Shown here piece after piece: positions 1 to 5,815 of a DNA stretch of 10,133 nt. Source of the stretch: Patescibacteria group bacterium (GTDB lineage Bacteria > Patescibacteria > UBA1384 > CAILIB01); contig JAJFBK010000038.1 of NCBI GenBank assembly GCA_020696955.1, positions 1 to 10,133 on the forward strand. Reading direction: 5' to 3'. Under the pieces are notes generated by a model. The model was not told where the DNA came from, ran no database searches, and saw only the letters and a program-made list of their open reading frames with translations. The translations under genes were made by a program, and so were the position numbers. The stretch's first letter is position 1, and each line of letters opens with the position of its first letter.

Positions 1-587
1 GTACGATACTCCTTCAAGGCTTTGTTCACGGTCTGAATATCGGTGCGGAAGGCAGCCATGACAGCTTTAGGATCTTCTGCGTCGCAGGAGAAGGAAGCAA
101 GGTTTTCCTTAGCGCTTGCAAGAGCGGTATCTGCTGCGGCTTTCTTGGTATCGATCTGTGACTTCAAGGTAGCGTAGTCGCTCACTATCTTGCCGTCTGG
201 AACCAATGTTTCGGTGTAGTACGTATCTACTTTGGCAGAGATTTCAGTGAACTTGGCGGTCATCTTCTCGGCGCGCTTCACCAGCATCTCTGAACGCTTC
301 TGCGTACCTTTCTCACGGGCCTGGCAGGCCTTTAGTTTGGTGGCATCAAGCTTCGCCTTAGCAGTTTCTCGGCGACCCTCGGTCTGGGTAGTACGCATTT
401 CTGCCTCTTGTGGCTTTAGGTTGGCTGCCTGAGTCGTTGTTTCAGGCTTTGCAGTGGTGCGTTCTCGGGTTTGCTCCTGTGCTCTAGCCTGGCCTTGGGC
501 CCTGTCATTAGGTGCAGCCTGTACGGACGTTGAGAGCACTGCCAACATTAGCACTGTACCTCCGTACTTGATAGTTCTCTTATTCAT
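1..587 (-). CDS. Sec-exported helical protein with two cysteines, partial (N-terminal ~195 residues)
   Basis: The gene reads leftward from ATG at 587 and stays open to the window edge, so the C-terminus is missing. The start follows an SD-like AAAGGA seven bases upstream. The N-terminus (MNKRTIKYGG, then a hydrophobic stretch ending SVQAAP) is a classic Sec signal peptide with likely cleavage after AQA/QAA. A low-complexity Q/A/T/E/R-rich linker follows (about residues 28-75), then a predicted helical domain rich in K, A, E and T. That domain has one cysteine in the motif LKACQAREK and a second in SFSCDAEDP, roughly 85 residues later, well placed for a disulfide in the exported protein. I recall similar secreted proteins with these two cysteine motifs in Saccharibacteria, but no function is known to me. 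Likely location: cell surface or secreted. Confident that it is a gene and exported; function unknown. Confidence 0.85.
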   Translation of the reverse strand, partial: MNKRTIKYGGTVLMLAVLSTSVQAAPNDRAQGQARAQEQTRERTTAKPETTTQAANLKPQEAEMRTTQTEGRRETAKAKLDATKLKACQAREKGTQKRSEMLVKRAEKMTAKFTEISAKVDTYYTETLVPDGKIVSDYATLKSQIDTKKAAADTALASAKENLASFSCDAEDPKAVMAAFRTDIQTVNKALKEYR

Positions 588-619
588 GGCTTTTTCCTTT
601 GATATATAGATATGGGGTT

Positions 620-628
620 ATTGTATCA
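620..628 (-). promoter_or_regulatory. Extended -10 promoter for the exported protein gene
   Basis: On the minus strand the sequence reads TGATACAAT, an extended -10 element (TGn followed by TACAAT, one mismatch to TATAAT). It would start transcription near 613 and give a leader of about 26 bases containing the AAAGGA ribosome binding site before ATG at 587. No good -35 hexamer lies 16-18 bases upstream, as is common for extended -10 promoters. Confidence 0.5.
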
Positions 629-805
629 TGGGGAAGGATAAATCTGGAGGCGTAGGTCGATGGAGCTGTTTACGGGGAATTCTCTTAGTGCCAACAAGTA
701 GAAGGAAAAAAGTATTGGCACCAGACCCGTATTCAATGGAACTTTACTCAATATTCCGGGAGATTGAGCCTATCTAGAGATAAGGTTCAGAAGTCATCTG
801 TAAAA

Positions 806-952
806 GCAGGAGGATTGCGCACGCTCCTGCGCCCGGGCGGAAGTGTCCTGCGAAGCAACGTACTTTGCTGCCCGCAGGCCGGTTCCCGACAGGTGCCTGT
901 CCATCCGGGGGATGGACGACTTACCATGCGCAAGCCTGCAACGCCGCAGGCT
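806..952. other. GC-rich block of nested hairpins in a 425-bp gene-free region; possible structured RNA
   Basis: The gene-free stretch 588-1012 holds the promoter near 620, two short inverted repeats (688-694 with 715-721; 747-752 with 763-768), this block and a terminator. The block is visibly more GC-rich than its flanks. Local hairpins are 806-812/824-830, 847-852 plus 854-858 paired with 865-869 plus 873-878, 899-906/910-917 (8 bp, GGG loop) and 933-939/946-952. GCAGG or its complement CCTGC occurs six times, always at a stem base. A competing long-range stem pairs 806-810 with 935-939 and 815-821 with 927-933, closing the whole block as a multibranch structure. Reading frames through it show no RBS or protein-like composition. 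I checked for signature motifs of tRNA, tmRNA, SRP RNA and RNase P RNA and found none. The strand is undecided: on the minus strand hairpin 806-830 is followed by TTTT, as in a weak terminator. Confidence 0.4.
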
Positions 953-968
953 CTCCCCGACAAAAGAA

Positions 969-1008
969 AAAGAACCCAAGGTTAGCTAGGCTAACACAAG
1001 GGTTCTTT
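969..1008 (-). terminator. Rho-independent terminator after the 1013-1342 gene
   Basis: The arms AAAGAACCC (969-977) and GGGTTCTTT (1000-1008) are perfect complements. Inside them GTTAGC (981-986) pairs with GCTAAC (990-995) around a TAG loop. Read leftward, the hairpin is followed by a U-rich run (TTTTTCTTTT), and it begins only 4 bases past the stop codon at 1013. On the plus strand the hairpin is followed by GGGG, so termination there would be weak. It probably ends a transcript carrying the 109-residue protein gene and perhaps the protease gene upstream. Confidence 0.85.
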
Positions 1009-1012
1009 GGGG

Positions 1013-1342
1013 CTAATCGCGTCTTACTGAAAAGTTGCCACTTCTATTTTTGGTCGAATAATAACCTTTGTAGGAGCGGTAATCTTTATGAAGACTGGCG
1101 CTGGGCATCTTCACCCCTGTTGAGGTGATAGAAATGATGTCCACAACAATGTTCCAACTGTCGCCAGAACCGTCTTCACGTTCGATGCTCTGAACCCGAA
1201 CTTCCCATTTTGAGGGAGAACAGCCGCTGGGTAACGCTACTTCGAACTCGACATAGTGTGAGTGCGAGTAGGTGCTGTGAAACAGTGCCAACATCAGGTC
1301 AAACTTCGATGGGCCGCTTACGATGCGATATGTGGGTTCCAT
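1013..1342 (-). CDS. Conserved-looking small protein of unknown function (109 aa)
   Basis: The best start is ATG at 1342 (MEPTYRIVSG), because a strong SD, AAGGAGG, sits six bases before it. A longer reading from TTG at 1360 would place that SD inside the coding sequence and is rejected. The protein begins with a segment resembling a compact alpha/beta fold (SKFDLMLALFHS, then alternating strands around VEFEVALPSG and WEVRVQSIEREDGSGDSWN). It ends in a basic, Ser/Tyr-rich tail. It has one cysteine and no signal peptide or membrane segment, so it is likely cytoplasmic. I recall proteins with the IEREDGSG-SWN motif in Patescibacteria but know no function. It lies 86 bases downstream of the protease gene on the same strand and is followed at once by a strong terminator, so the two may be co-transcribed. 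A short CTGC-GAAA-GCAG hairpin (1395-1406, minus) lies in the gap. Confidence 0.75.
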   Translation of the reverse strand: MEPTYRIVSGPSKFDLMLALFHSTYSHSHYVEFEVALPSGCSPSKWEVRVQSIEREDGSGDSWNIVVDIISITSTGVKMPSASLHKDYRSYKGYYSTKNRSGNFSVRRD

Positions 1343-1428
1343 ACGGAACCTCCTTTTCAATTGCTCTGTTTAGGTGCAGAACCGTCACCGTCATCTGCTT
1401 TCGCAGCTACCTGCCATACGGTCAGGAA

Positions 1429-3504
1429 TTAATGCTTCATCCTTCTCCGCAAGCGGCCAAAGTATTTACCAGTGACTCTTTTGATGGATTGTTGAAACTT
1501 GAATATGAGCGAGAGGAGGGCCGTACTATTGAGTGCTGCGGCTCCTGCTACCCACTGTACGGTGCGATCTTCTCCAGCAATCTTAATGGTAATGCTCGTA
1601 GTGGAATTGGATAGTTCCGATTCTCGAGTTGGGGCAATGCTGGCATGAACAACGTGTTTGCCTGGCGTCAAATCGGAAGGAAGCCGCACTGAAAAAGCGC
1701 CAGCCAGGTCTGACATGGTATTTGCAATCGGGGTGATCTGTTGGTCGATTCGGATTTCAATCTTGGTATTTGGGTAGGTTGTTCCACTTATAGAAACGTT
1801 ATCCCTTTGAAAAACGGTATCCGAAACGGTGGCTATAAGAATCTTTGGTATTGGCTCGCTCTCACTTTGGGGGATTGGCGTGGCTTCTGAGGTGGCTGAT
1901 GGAGTTGGAGGAGGTGTCTCTGCAAGGGGAGCCGGAGTCGGCGTAGGGGTGAAGGCAGGCTGCACCGGTCTGGGGGTTACTTTCGGTTTGGGCTTTGGGG
2001 CGGGGACTACTGACGCAACCCCATTTACTGGCGGCTTGGTAATGATGAGGGCTGGTGCTGGCGTAGGCTGGTTAGGACTCGGCGTCGAACCTAACTCAGG
2101 CAAATCAGAAGGTGTATTGACCGGGGCCGGAATAGGGGTCGGTGTGGGTGTGGCAGTGGGAGCGGTACTGGCTGCAGGGGTTGGTTCAGGCGTGGGTAAC
2201 GGAGTTGGATTAACCGCTTGCAGTACATTGATCCGCCCACCGTTTATGGTATGTGCTGTTCCGCCATCTGATTCTGTGTATGAGCCCACTGGGTCAGTGG
2301 ATGCGATAATGCTACTTCTTAGTTGGGCGTTATTGAAAGAAGGATTATGAGCAAGTAAGAGGGCCGCTTCTCCTGCTACAAATGGGGCCGCCATGGATGA
2401 CCCGCTAAGATATGCGTAGGACTTGTCTTTGTAGGTGCTGGCAATATTTTCTCCCGGGGCGGCTGTACTCACCCAGCTACCGTAATTGGAGTAGGAAGAA
2501 AGGCTGTCGCCTTGTCCTGAGGAGGCAACTGAGATCACGCCAGGATAGGCCGCAGGATATGTCAGCGAAGATGTGCCAGTGTTTCCAGCAGCTGCAACTA
2601 CGGCCACGTCATTGTCTAATGCGTATTGAACGGCGTCGGCCATGATTTGGCTATCTATTGGCCCACCGATACTGAGGTTGATGATGTGGGCGCCATGGTC
2701 CGTGGCATAGATGATACCGGAAGCTACGGCAGACACGGTTCCGACTCCATCGGCGTCCATGACTTTGATGGGCAATATTTTACAGGACCAGCAAACTCCA
2801 GAAATACCAACGCCATTGTTTCCAGTTGCAGCGGCAATGCCAGCCACATGAGTGCCGTGGCCATTGTCATCGTTTGGATTGGTGGTTCCGGCAATGAAGT
2901 TGTAACCAGTGGAGAGAAGATTGGCGACCAGATCGGGATGGGCCATATCGGCACCAGTATCTATAACGGCAATTGTTACCGTAGGGCTGCCCGTGTCAGT
3001 ACTCCAGGTTTTGTCGGCTTCAATTATTGGCGGGGCCCATTGGATGGAATAATAAGGATCGTTGGGCGTTGCCAGGATATTCATCTTCTGGTCTGGCTCT
3101 ACCTCGTAGCCATTTGCACGAAGAGTAGCTTCAAGAGTGTCATCGTTCATGCCGCTGCTTGGCACATTTACAACCACGTCAGTTTTAATGGCGGAAAGGG
3201 TCCCTTTTTTTTCTATGCCGAGGTCCTCGTATATGTTATCGGTGTTATTTCCAGGAAAAGCTTCTGGTTCTTTAACAAGAAAACGACCGGGTACGATATT
3301 GGCTGGAGGCCCTTCTGAAACGGGAAAGCTGCGTCGGACGGTGGTGGTGGAGCCTACAACTGGCGGCTGACTTGTAGAAACTGCAGGTACTGAAGATTGC
3401 GAAAAGTGTTGCCATAACCAAAAGACCTCACCCATTAGCCCGATAAGCAGTAAAATCCCGGCCACCAAAGCTAGTCGTTCCTGAAGAGGAGCCTTAAGTC
3501 TCAT
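1429..3504 (-). CDS. Membrane-anchored subtilisin-like serine protease (peptidase family S8)
   Basis: This is a 691-residue extracytoplasmic protease. Residues 1-10 are basic and 11-32 form a hydrophobic signal anchor. A Ser/Thr/Pro linker follows, then residues 70-145 resemble an S8 propeptide (opening VPGRFLVKE). The catalytic domain spans about 155-432. The triad is intact: Asp182 in VIDTGAD, His216 in NGHGTHVAG and Ser370 in SGSSMAAP, with the oxyanion Asn308 in AAAGN. A CWSC pair (Cys238, Cys241) could form a disulfide or bind metal. Residues 433-555 are a long PT/PA-rich linker, a likely wall-spanning stalk. Residues 556-642 look like an Ig-type beta domain (ISGTTYPNTKIEI, LPSDLTPGKH). 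A second hydrophobic segment (about 649-668) precedes a basic tail (KRVTGKYFGRLRRRMKH). After propeptide removal the enzyme would stay tethered by its C-terminus. The start has no SD. Substrate unknown; general proteolysis, processing of surface proteins or attack on a host cell are possible. Confidence 0.95.
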   Translation of the reverse strand: MRLKAPLQERLALVAGILLLIGLMGEVFWLWQHFSQSSVPAVSTSQPPVVGSTTTVRRSFPVSEGPPANIVPGRFLVKEPEAFPGNNTDNIYEDLGIEKKGTLSAIKTDVVVNVPSSGMNDDTLEATLRANGYEVEPDQKMNILATPNDPYYSIQWAPPIIEADKTWSTDTGSPTVTIAVIDTGADMAHPDLVANLLSTGYNFIAGTTNPNDDNGHGTHVAGIAAATGNNGVGISGVCWSCKILPIKVMDADGVGTVSAVASGIIYATDHGAHIINLSIGGPIDSQIMADAVQYALDNDVAVVAAAGNTGTSSLTYPAAYPGVISVASSGQGDSLSSYSNYGSWVSTAAPGENIASTYKDKSYAYLSGSSMAAPFVAGEAALLLAHNPSFNNAQLRSSIIASTDPVGSYTESDGGTAHTINGGRINVLQAVNPTPLPTPEPTPAASTAPTATPTPTPIPAPVNTPSDLPELGSTPSPNQPTPAPALIITKPPVNGVASVVPAPKPKPKVTPRPVQPAFTPTPTPAPLAETPPPTPSATSEATPIPQSESEPIPKILIATVSDTVFQRDNVSISGTTYPNTKIEIRIDQQITPIANTMSDLAGAFSVRLPSDLTPGKHVVHASIAPTRESELSNSTTSITIKIAGEDRTVQWVAGAAALNSTALLSLIFKFQQSIKRVTGKYFGRLRRRMKH

Positions 3505-3530
3505 GCAAATAATATTATGTCTTTCATTAT

Positions 3531-3558
3531 TTTATAGATAAAAGACCTGGATAAACAA
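3531..3558 (-). promoter_or_regulatory. Candidate promoter for the S8 protease gene
   Basis: On the minus strand TTGTTT (3553-3558) is followed after 16 bases by TATAAA (3531-3536), a fair match to a sigma-70-type promoter. Transcription would start near 3524, leaving a leader of about 20 bases with no SD before ATG at 3504. Confidence 0.4.
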
Positions 3559-3627
3559 CCTGATCAATAAGAAATGAAGGGCTGCTTCTGAAAGAAAGAG
3601 ATTGTCGACTGGAATCTATTTTTGCAG

Positions 3628-3686
3628 TGGCTCAGCCTGCGAGCTGGCTCACATCATTATTGCTGAGCCGATGGTAAGCTGAGCCA
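3628..3686. repeat. Nested inverted repeat of GGCTCA/TGAGCC before the 102-aa gene
   Basis: TGGCTCAGC (3628-3636) is perfectly complementary to GCTGAGCCA (3678-3686). Between them GGCTCA (3646-3651) pairs with TGAGCC (3664-3669). Four copies of the same 6-base core thus sit in 59 bases and end 20 bases before the ATG at 3707. It may be a multi-site operator or a cruciform or leader hairpin. No U-tract follows on either side, so it is not an ordinary terminator. The rest of the 202-bp divergent region shows only the protease promoter. Confidence 0.65.
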
Positions 3687-3706
3687 TATAGCCTTAAAAC
3701 AAAACC

Positions 3707-4015
3707 ATGTCTGAAACTCACGGATACAATACCGATCTTGCTCTTTACCAGGCAGGAAAATACAAGAAAGGAAAATATCTCCAAGAAGAATGCTTCCCAG
3801 AATCTTTGGAAGTGGGCGGCACCTATCCTTTTCTCAAAAAAGGCCATCGCAATTATGAAAAATTTAGCCAAGTCACTATTCTGGAAATGCGGGATGATGA
3901 AGTATTGTTTGACCTTCGGGCCACTGCAGCCATTCTCGGCACTTCGTTTGTAGTGATCGACGGCCAGTCATATACCAAGGGTGAATTCAAAGTAAATGAG
4001 TTGATCAAATCCTAG
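3707..4015 (+). CDS. Small cytoplasmic protein of unknown function (102 aa)
   Basis: I do not recognise this family. The protein is mixed in charge and carries one cysteine. It has a Lys/Tyr/Gly-rich N-terminal part (YQAGKYKKGKYLQEECFP), then an alternating hydrophobic pattern suggesting beta strands (FSQVTILEMRDDEVLFDL; TSFVVIDGQ). It has no signal peptide or membrane segment. The ATG at 3707 is the only sensible start; no SD precedes it, only an A-rich TTAAAACAAAACC tract. Support for a real gene: protein-like composition, an inverted repeat immediately upstream and an intrinsic terminator 21 bases past its stop. It is transcribed away from the protease gene and converges on the small membrane protein gene. 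Confidence in function: none. Confidence 0.7.
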   Translation: MSETHGYNTDLALYQAGKYKKGKYLQEECFPESLEVGGTYPFLKKGHRNYEKFSQVTILEMRDDEVLFDLRATAAILGTSFVVIDGQSYTKGEFKVNELIKS

Positions 4016-4021
4016 GACTTT

Positions 4022-4291
4022 TCACAAGTAAAGGCAAAAAGCCATCTCAGGGAGATGGCTTTTTTGATGTTCGGCGTACCTTCCATTGATGAAAGGCATA
4101 GGAGATGGCTTTTTTGATGTTCGGCGTACCTTCCATTGATGAAAGGCATAGGCCAGGCGCTCGAAGGCTTCTGAGTCTACTGTAATGTAGCAGATAAGCC
4201 AGAAAGGAAATATAAGAAGTCCGTAGAAACAAATAAAGACGCCTTGTGCGCACCCAAGAAGCAAGCTCCCTACTTTTTTAAGGTATACCAT
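4022..4291 (-). CDS. Small membrane protein (89 aa) with a C-terminus rewritten by a tandem duplication
   Basis: The start at 4291 (MVYLKKVGSL) is chosen because GGGAGAG lies five bases upstream; the longer reading from 4369 has no RBS. Residues 7-38 are strongly hydrophobic (LLLGCAQGVFICFYGLL, FPFWLICY) and form one long or two short membrane segments. A short amphipathic stretch (DSEAFERLAYAFHQWK) and a basic tail follow. From residue about 49 the reading passes through two identical 50-bp units. Because 50 is not a multiple of 3, the second copy is read in another frame (MPFINGRYAEHQKSHLPE). With a single copy the protein would be 64 residues, ending TSKKPSP at a TGA inside the terminator hairpin (4047-4049). 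The present stop at 4022-4024 lies beyond that terminator. Function unknown; the last 25 residues are probably non-native. Confidence 0.65.
   Translation of the reverse strand: MVYLKKVGSLLLGCAQGVFICFYGLLIFPFWLICYITVDSEAFERLAYAFHQWKVRRTSKKPSPMPFINGRYAEHQKSHLPEMAFCLYL
4036..4066. terminator. Bidirectional intrinsic terminator between convergent genes
   Basis: GCCATCTC (4041-4048) pairs with GAGATGGC (4052-4059) around AGG, extended by A-T pairs from AAAAA (4036-4040) and TTTTTT (4060-4065). Rightward it ends the 102-aa gene with a six-T run. Leftward the A-run becomes a five-U run, so it can also stop the small membrane protein transcript. The right arm and T-run are part of the 50-bp duplicated unit, so a second copy of that half lies at 4102-4115. 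Confidence 0.85.
4051..4150. repeat. Perfect 50-bp tandem duplication (two copies)
   Basis: Positions 4051-4100 and 4101-4150 are identical base for base, each beginning GGAGATGGCTTTTTTG and ending GAAAGGCATA. The duplication covers the terminator's right arm and the 3' end of the small membrane protein gene. Perfect identity suggests a recent event, or an assembly artefact. Confidence 0.97.
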
Positions 4292-4320
4292 AGTAGCTCT
4301 CCCAGATCGAAATTGAATAG

Positions 4321-4329
4321 AGTGTAGCA
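4321..4329 (-). promoter_or_regulatory. Candidate extended -10 promoter for the small membrane protein gene
   Basis: The minus strand reads TGCTACACT, a TGn extension followed by TACACT (two mismatches to TATAAT). Transcription would start near 4314, giving a 23-base leader that contains the GGGAGAG ribosome binding site. No -35 match is evident. The remainder of 4292-4416 is AT-rich; I see no convincing promoter for the divergent dehydrogenase gene there. Confidence 0.35.
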
Positions 4330-4416
4330 TAAATCTCAGATTGGTAGTAGGGCTTACAGCTAAACTCACGAGAAAAACATACCCTAAACATATTAAATTG
4401 TAATTTTTAAAGCCTT

Positions 4417-5277
4417 ATGGCAGACTTTCCAACACCCCAACCACCCCAAGAACAAGACCAGCGTCCAGGTCACGAACATGACATGGTGCCGCTTCCAAGG
4501 GCCAAAAAGCCTTCCCATAAAGGTTCTGAAAAGTTGCTGGGGAAGGTGGCCCTGATTACCGGAGGGGATAGTGGAATCGGAAAGGCAGTGGCGCTCCTCT
4601 TTGCTAAGGAAGGGGCTGATTGCTCGATAATCTACCTCAATGAGCATGAGGATGCCGAAGAGACCAAAAGGCTGGTTGAGAAAGAAGGGGTTCGCTGCTT
4701 GCTGATTCCCGGGGATGCTGGCGACGAGGAGTTTTGCAAGAAAGCAGTGGAAGAAACCGTCAATAAGTTAGGCCATCTTAACATCGTCGTGAATAATGCG
4801 GCTGAGCAGCATCCGCAAAGTGAGCTGAGCGACATTACCGCTGAGCAATTAGAGCGCACGTTCCGTACCAATATCTTTTCTTACTTTTTCATTGCAAAAG
4901 CCGCTCTGCCGCATCTTTATAAGGGCGACACTATTATCAATACCACGTCAGTTACCGCTTACCGAGGTAGCGCTGAGCTTCTGGACTACTCGGCCACCAA
5001 GGGTGCGATCGTGGCTTTTACCCGCTCACTTTCACAATCCGTGATATCCAAGGGGATCAGGGTTAACGGAGTCGCCCCAGGACCAATCTGGACTCCACTT
5101 ATTCCTTCTACTTTCCCGGCTGAAAAAGTGGCAAACTTTGGTGTTGATACGCCAATGGGGAGGCCAGGGCAGCCAGAAGAGGTTGCCTCAGCCTTTCTCT
5201 TCTTGGCTTCCAATGATTCCTCATATATGGCCGGTCAGATTCTGCATGTAAACGGGGGAGAGGTTATTAACGGTTAG
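4417..5277 (+). CDS. Short-chain dehydrogenase/reductase, YhdF/YghA-like (286 aa)
   Basis: This is a classical Rossmann-fold SDR that should oxidise or reduce an alcohol/carbonyl substrate with NAD(P)(H) in the cytoplasm. Visible elements: a Pro/Gln-rich N-terminal extension (1-40); the cofactor loop TGGDSGIG at 48-55; NNAA at 126-129; Asn152; Ser178 in INTTSVT; the YSATK motif with Tyr191 and Lys195; and PGPIWTPL at 221-228. The C-terminal segment LASNDSSYMAGQILHVNGG is typical of the glucose-dehydrogenase-like group. The ~40-residue Pro-rich extension and the PQ-rich start match the YhdF/YghA subfamily (general-stress SDRs in Bacillus, aldehyde reductase in E. coli), where the substrate is often uncertain. 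Length is normal and all catalytic residues are present. ATG at 4417 has no SD. A promoter for the next gene overlaps the end of this one, so it is probably its own unit. Confidence 0.93.
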   Translation: MADFPTPQPPQEQDQRPGHEHDMVPLPRAKKPSHKGSEKLLGKVALITGGDSGIGKAVALLFAKEGADCSIIYLNEHEDAEETKRLVEKEGVRCLLIPGDAGDEEFCKKAVEETVNKLGHLNIVVNNAAEQHPQSELSDITAEQLERTFRTNIFSYFFIAKAALPHLYKGDTIINTTSVTAYRGSAELLDYSATKGAIVAFTRSLSQSVISKGIRVNGVAPGPIWTPLIPSTFPAEKVANFGVDTPMGRPGQPEEVASAFLFLASNDSSYMAGQILHVNGGEVING

Positions 5278-5279
5278 TT

Positions 5280-5288
5280 TGCTATAGT
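5280..5288 (+). promoter_or_regulatory. Extended -10 promoter for the NUDIX-mutY-peroxiredoxin run
   Basis: TGCTATAGT is an extended -10 element with five of six matches to TATAAT, starting 2 bases after the dehydrogenase stop. Transcription would start near 5295 and give a leader of about 23 bases before the TTG start at 5318. No -35 hexamer is recognisable. Confidence 0.5.
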
Positions 5289-5317
5289 GGAGAAAAGCAT
5301 TACTAGAAGTTGATATT

Positions 5318-5815
5318 TTGATTACTTATACTTTTTGCCCACAATGTGCGCAGCGGTTGGAGGTCGGAAGCAATTTTCATCACTGTCCTTCCTGCGACAT
5401 TACTATTTATCAGAATTCCAAGCCTTGCGTGGGAATATTGCCATTGAAAGACGGGAAAGTACTGATTGCTAGGCGAGGGATTGAGCCATTCAAGGGTTCT
5501 TTCGATACCATTGGTGGTTTTATGGAAAATGGCGAGACCCCAGAAGATGCGGCTCACCGGGAAATGCTCGAAGAAACAGGTCTAAAGATTAAGCTCGGTC
5601 CCCTTATTGGTACCTGCGTTGATGCGTATGAGGGTAACTTTACCCTGAACCTTCATTATGTGGCGGAGATCATTGGCGAAGATGAGGGAGTGGCTACTGA
5701 TGATGTGGCTTCTCTTCACTGGGTGGAGCTTGATGATCTTCCGATGGATGACGGGTTCAAGAATACGGGTGCCGCTTTTACCAACCTTAGAAAATGGCTG
5801 GCAACTAAGTCATGA
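5318..5815 (+). CDS. NUDIX hydrolase with N-terminal zinc ribbon (165 aa)
   Basis: NUDIX enzymes hydrolyse nucleoside diphosphates linked to another group. Residues 7-26 hold two CxxC pairs (Cys7/Cys10 and Cys23/Cys26), a zinc ribbon like that of NudC-type and related NUDIX proteins. The complete Nudix box runs from Gly67 to Leu89: Gly67, Glu73, Arg81-Glu82, Glu85-Glu86, Gly88, with no deviation. Substrate cannot be read from sequence; NADH, ADP-ribose or oxidised dNTPs are candidates, and context favours nucleotide-pool cleaning. The start is TTG at 5318, chosen because it precedes the zinc ribbon by six residues and fits the promoter; a weak AGAAG lies eight bases upstream and no ATG is available. 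The stop overlaps the mutY start as ATGA, indicating translational coupling. The protein ends soon after the Nudix domain, so it is a simple two-domain form. Confidence 0.9.
   Translation: MITYTFCPQCAQRLEVGSNFHHCPSCDITIYQNSKPCVGILPLKDGKVLIARRGIEPFKGSFDTIGGFMENGETPEDAAHREMLEETGLKIKLGPLIGTCVDAYEGNFTLNLHYVAEIIGEDEGVATDDVASLHWVELDDLPMDDGFKNTGAAFTNLRKWLATKS

Noticed and set aside
688..721. Inverted repeat GTGCCAA / TTGGCAC as an operator
   Set aside because: Only 7-bp arms with a 20-base spacer and no adjacent start codon or promoter; could easily be chance.
764..985. Open frames on both strands across the hairpin block (about 60-75 codons)
   Set aside because: No ribosome binding site, unnatural composition and complete overlap with palindromic DNA; the open frames are a by-product of high GC.
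1343..1360. Extension of the 109-aa protein upstream to a TTG start
   Set aside because: The added codons are the SD sequence itself (AAAAGGAGG), six bases before a good ATG.
1829..2350. A long plus-strand frame rich in Gly/Val opposite the protease gene
   Set aside because: It is the antisense reading of the Pro/Thr-rich stalk; the protease on the other strand has intact catalytic motifs.
3501..3527. An 8-codon upstream frame (MKDIILFA) whose TGA overlaps the protease start as ATGA
   Set aside because: It has no SD, and the best promoter would start transcription near 3524, inside or after its start codon, so it is probably not on the mRNA.
4051..4150. The 50-bp repeat as a CRISPR or mobile-element remnant
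   Set aside because: Only two directly abutting copies, no spacers, no terminal inverted repeats and no cas or transposase gene; a simple tandem duplication explains it.
4292..4369. Extension of the small membrane protein to an ATG at 4369
   Set aside because: No RBS there, while a good GGGAGAG precedes 4291 and a candidate promoter lies inside the extension.
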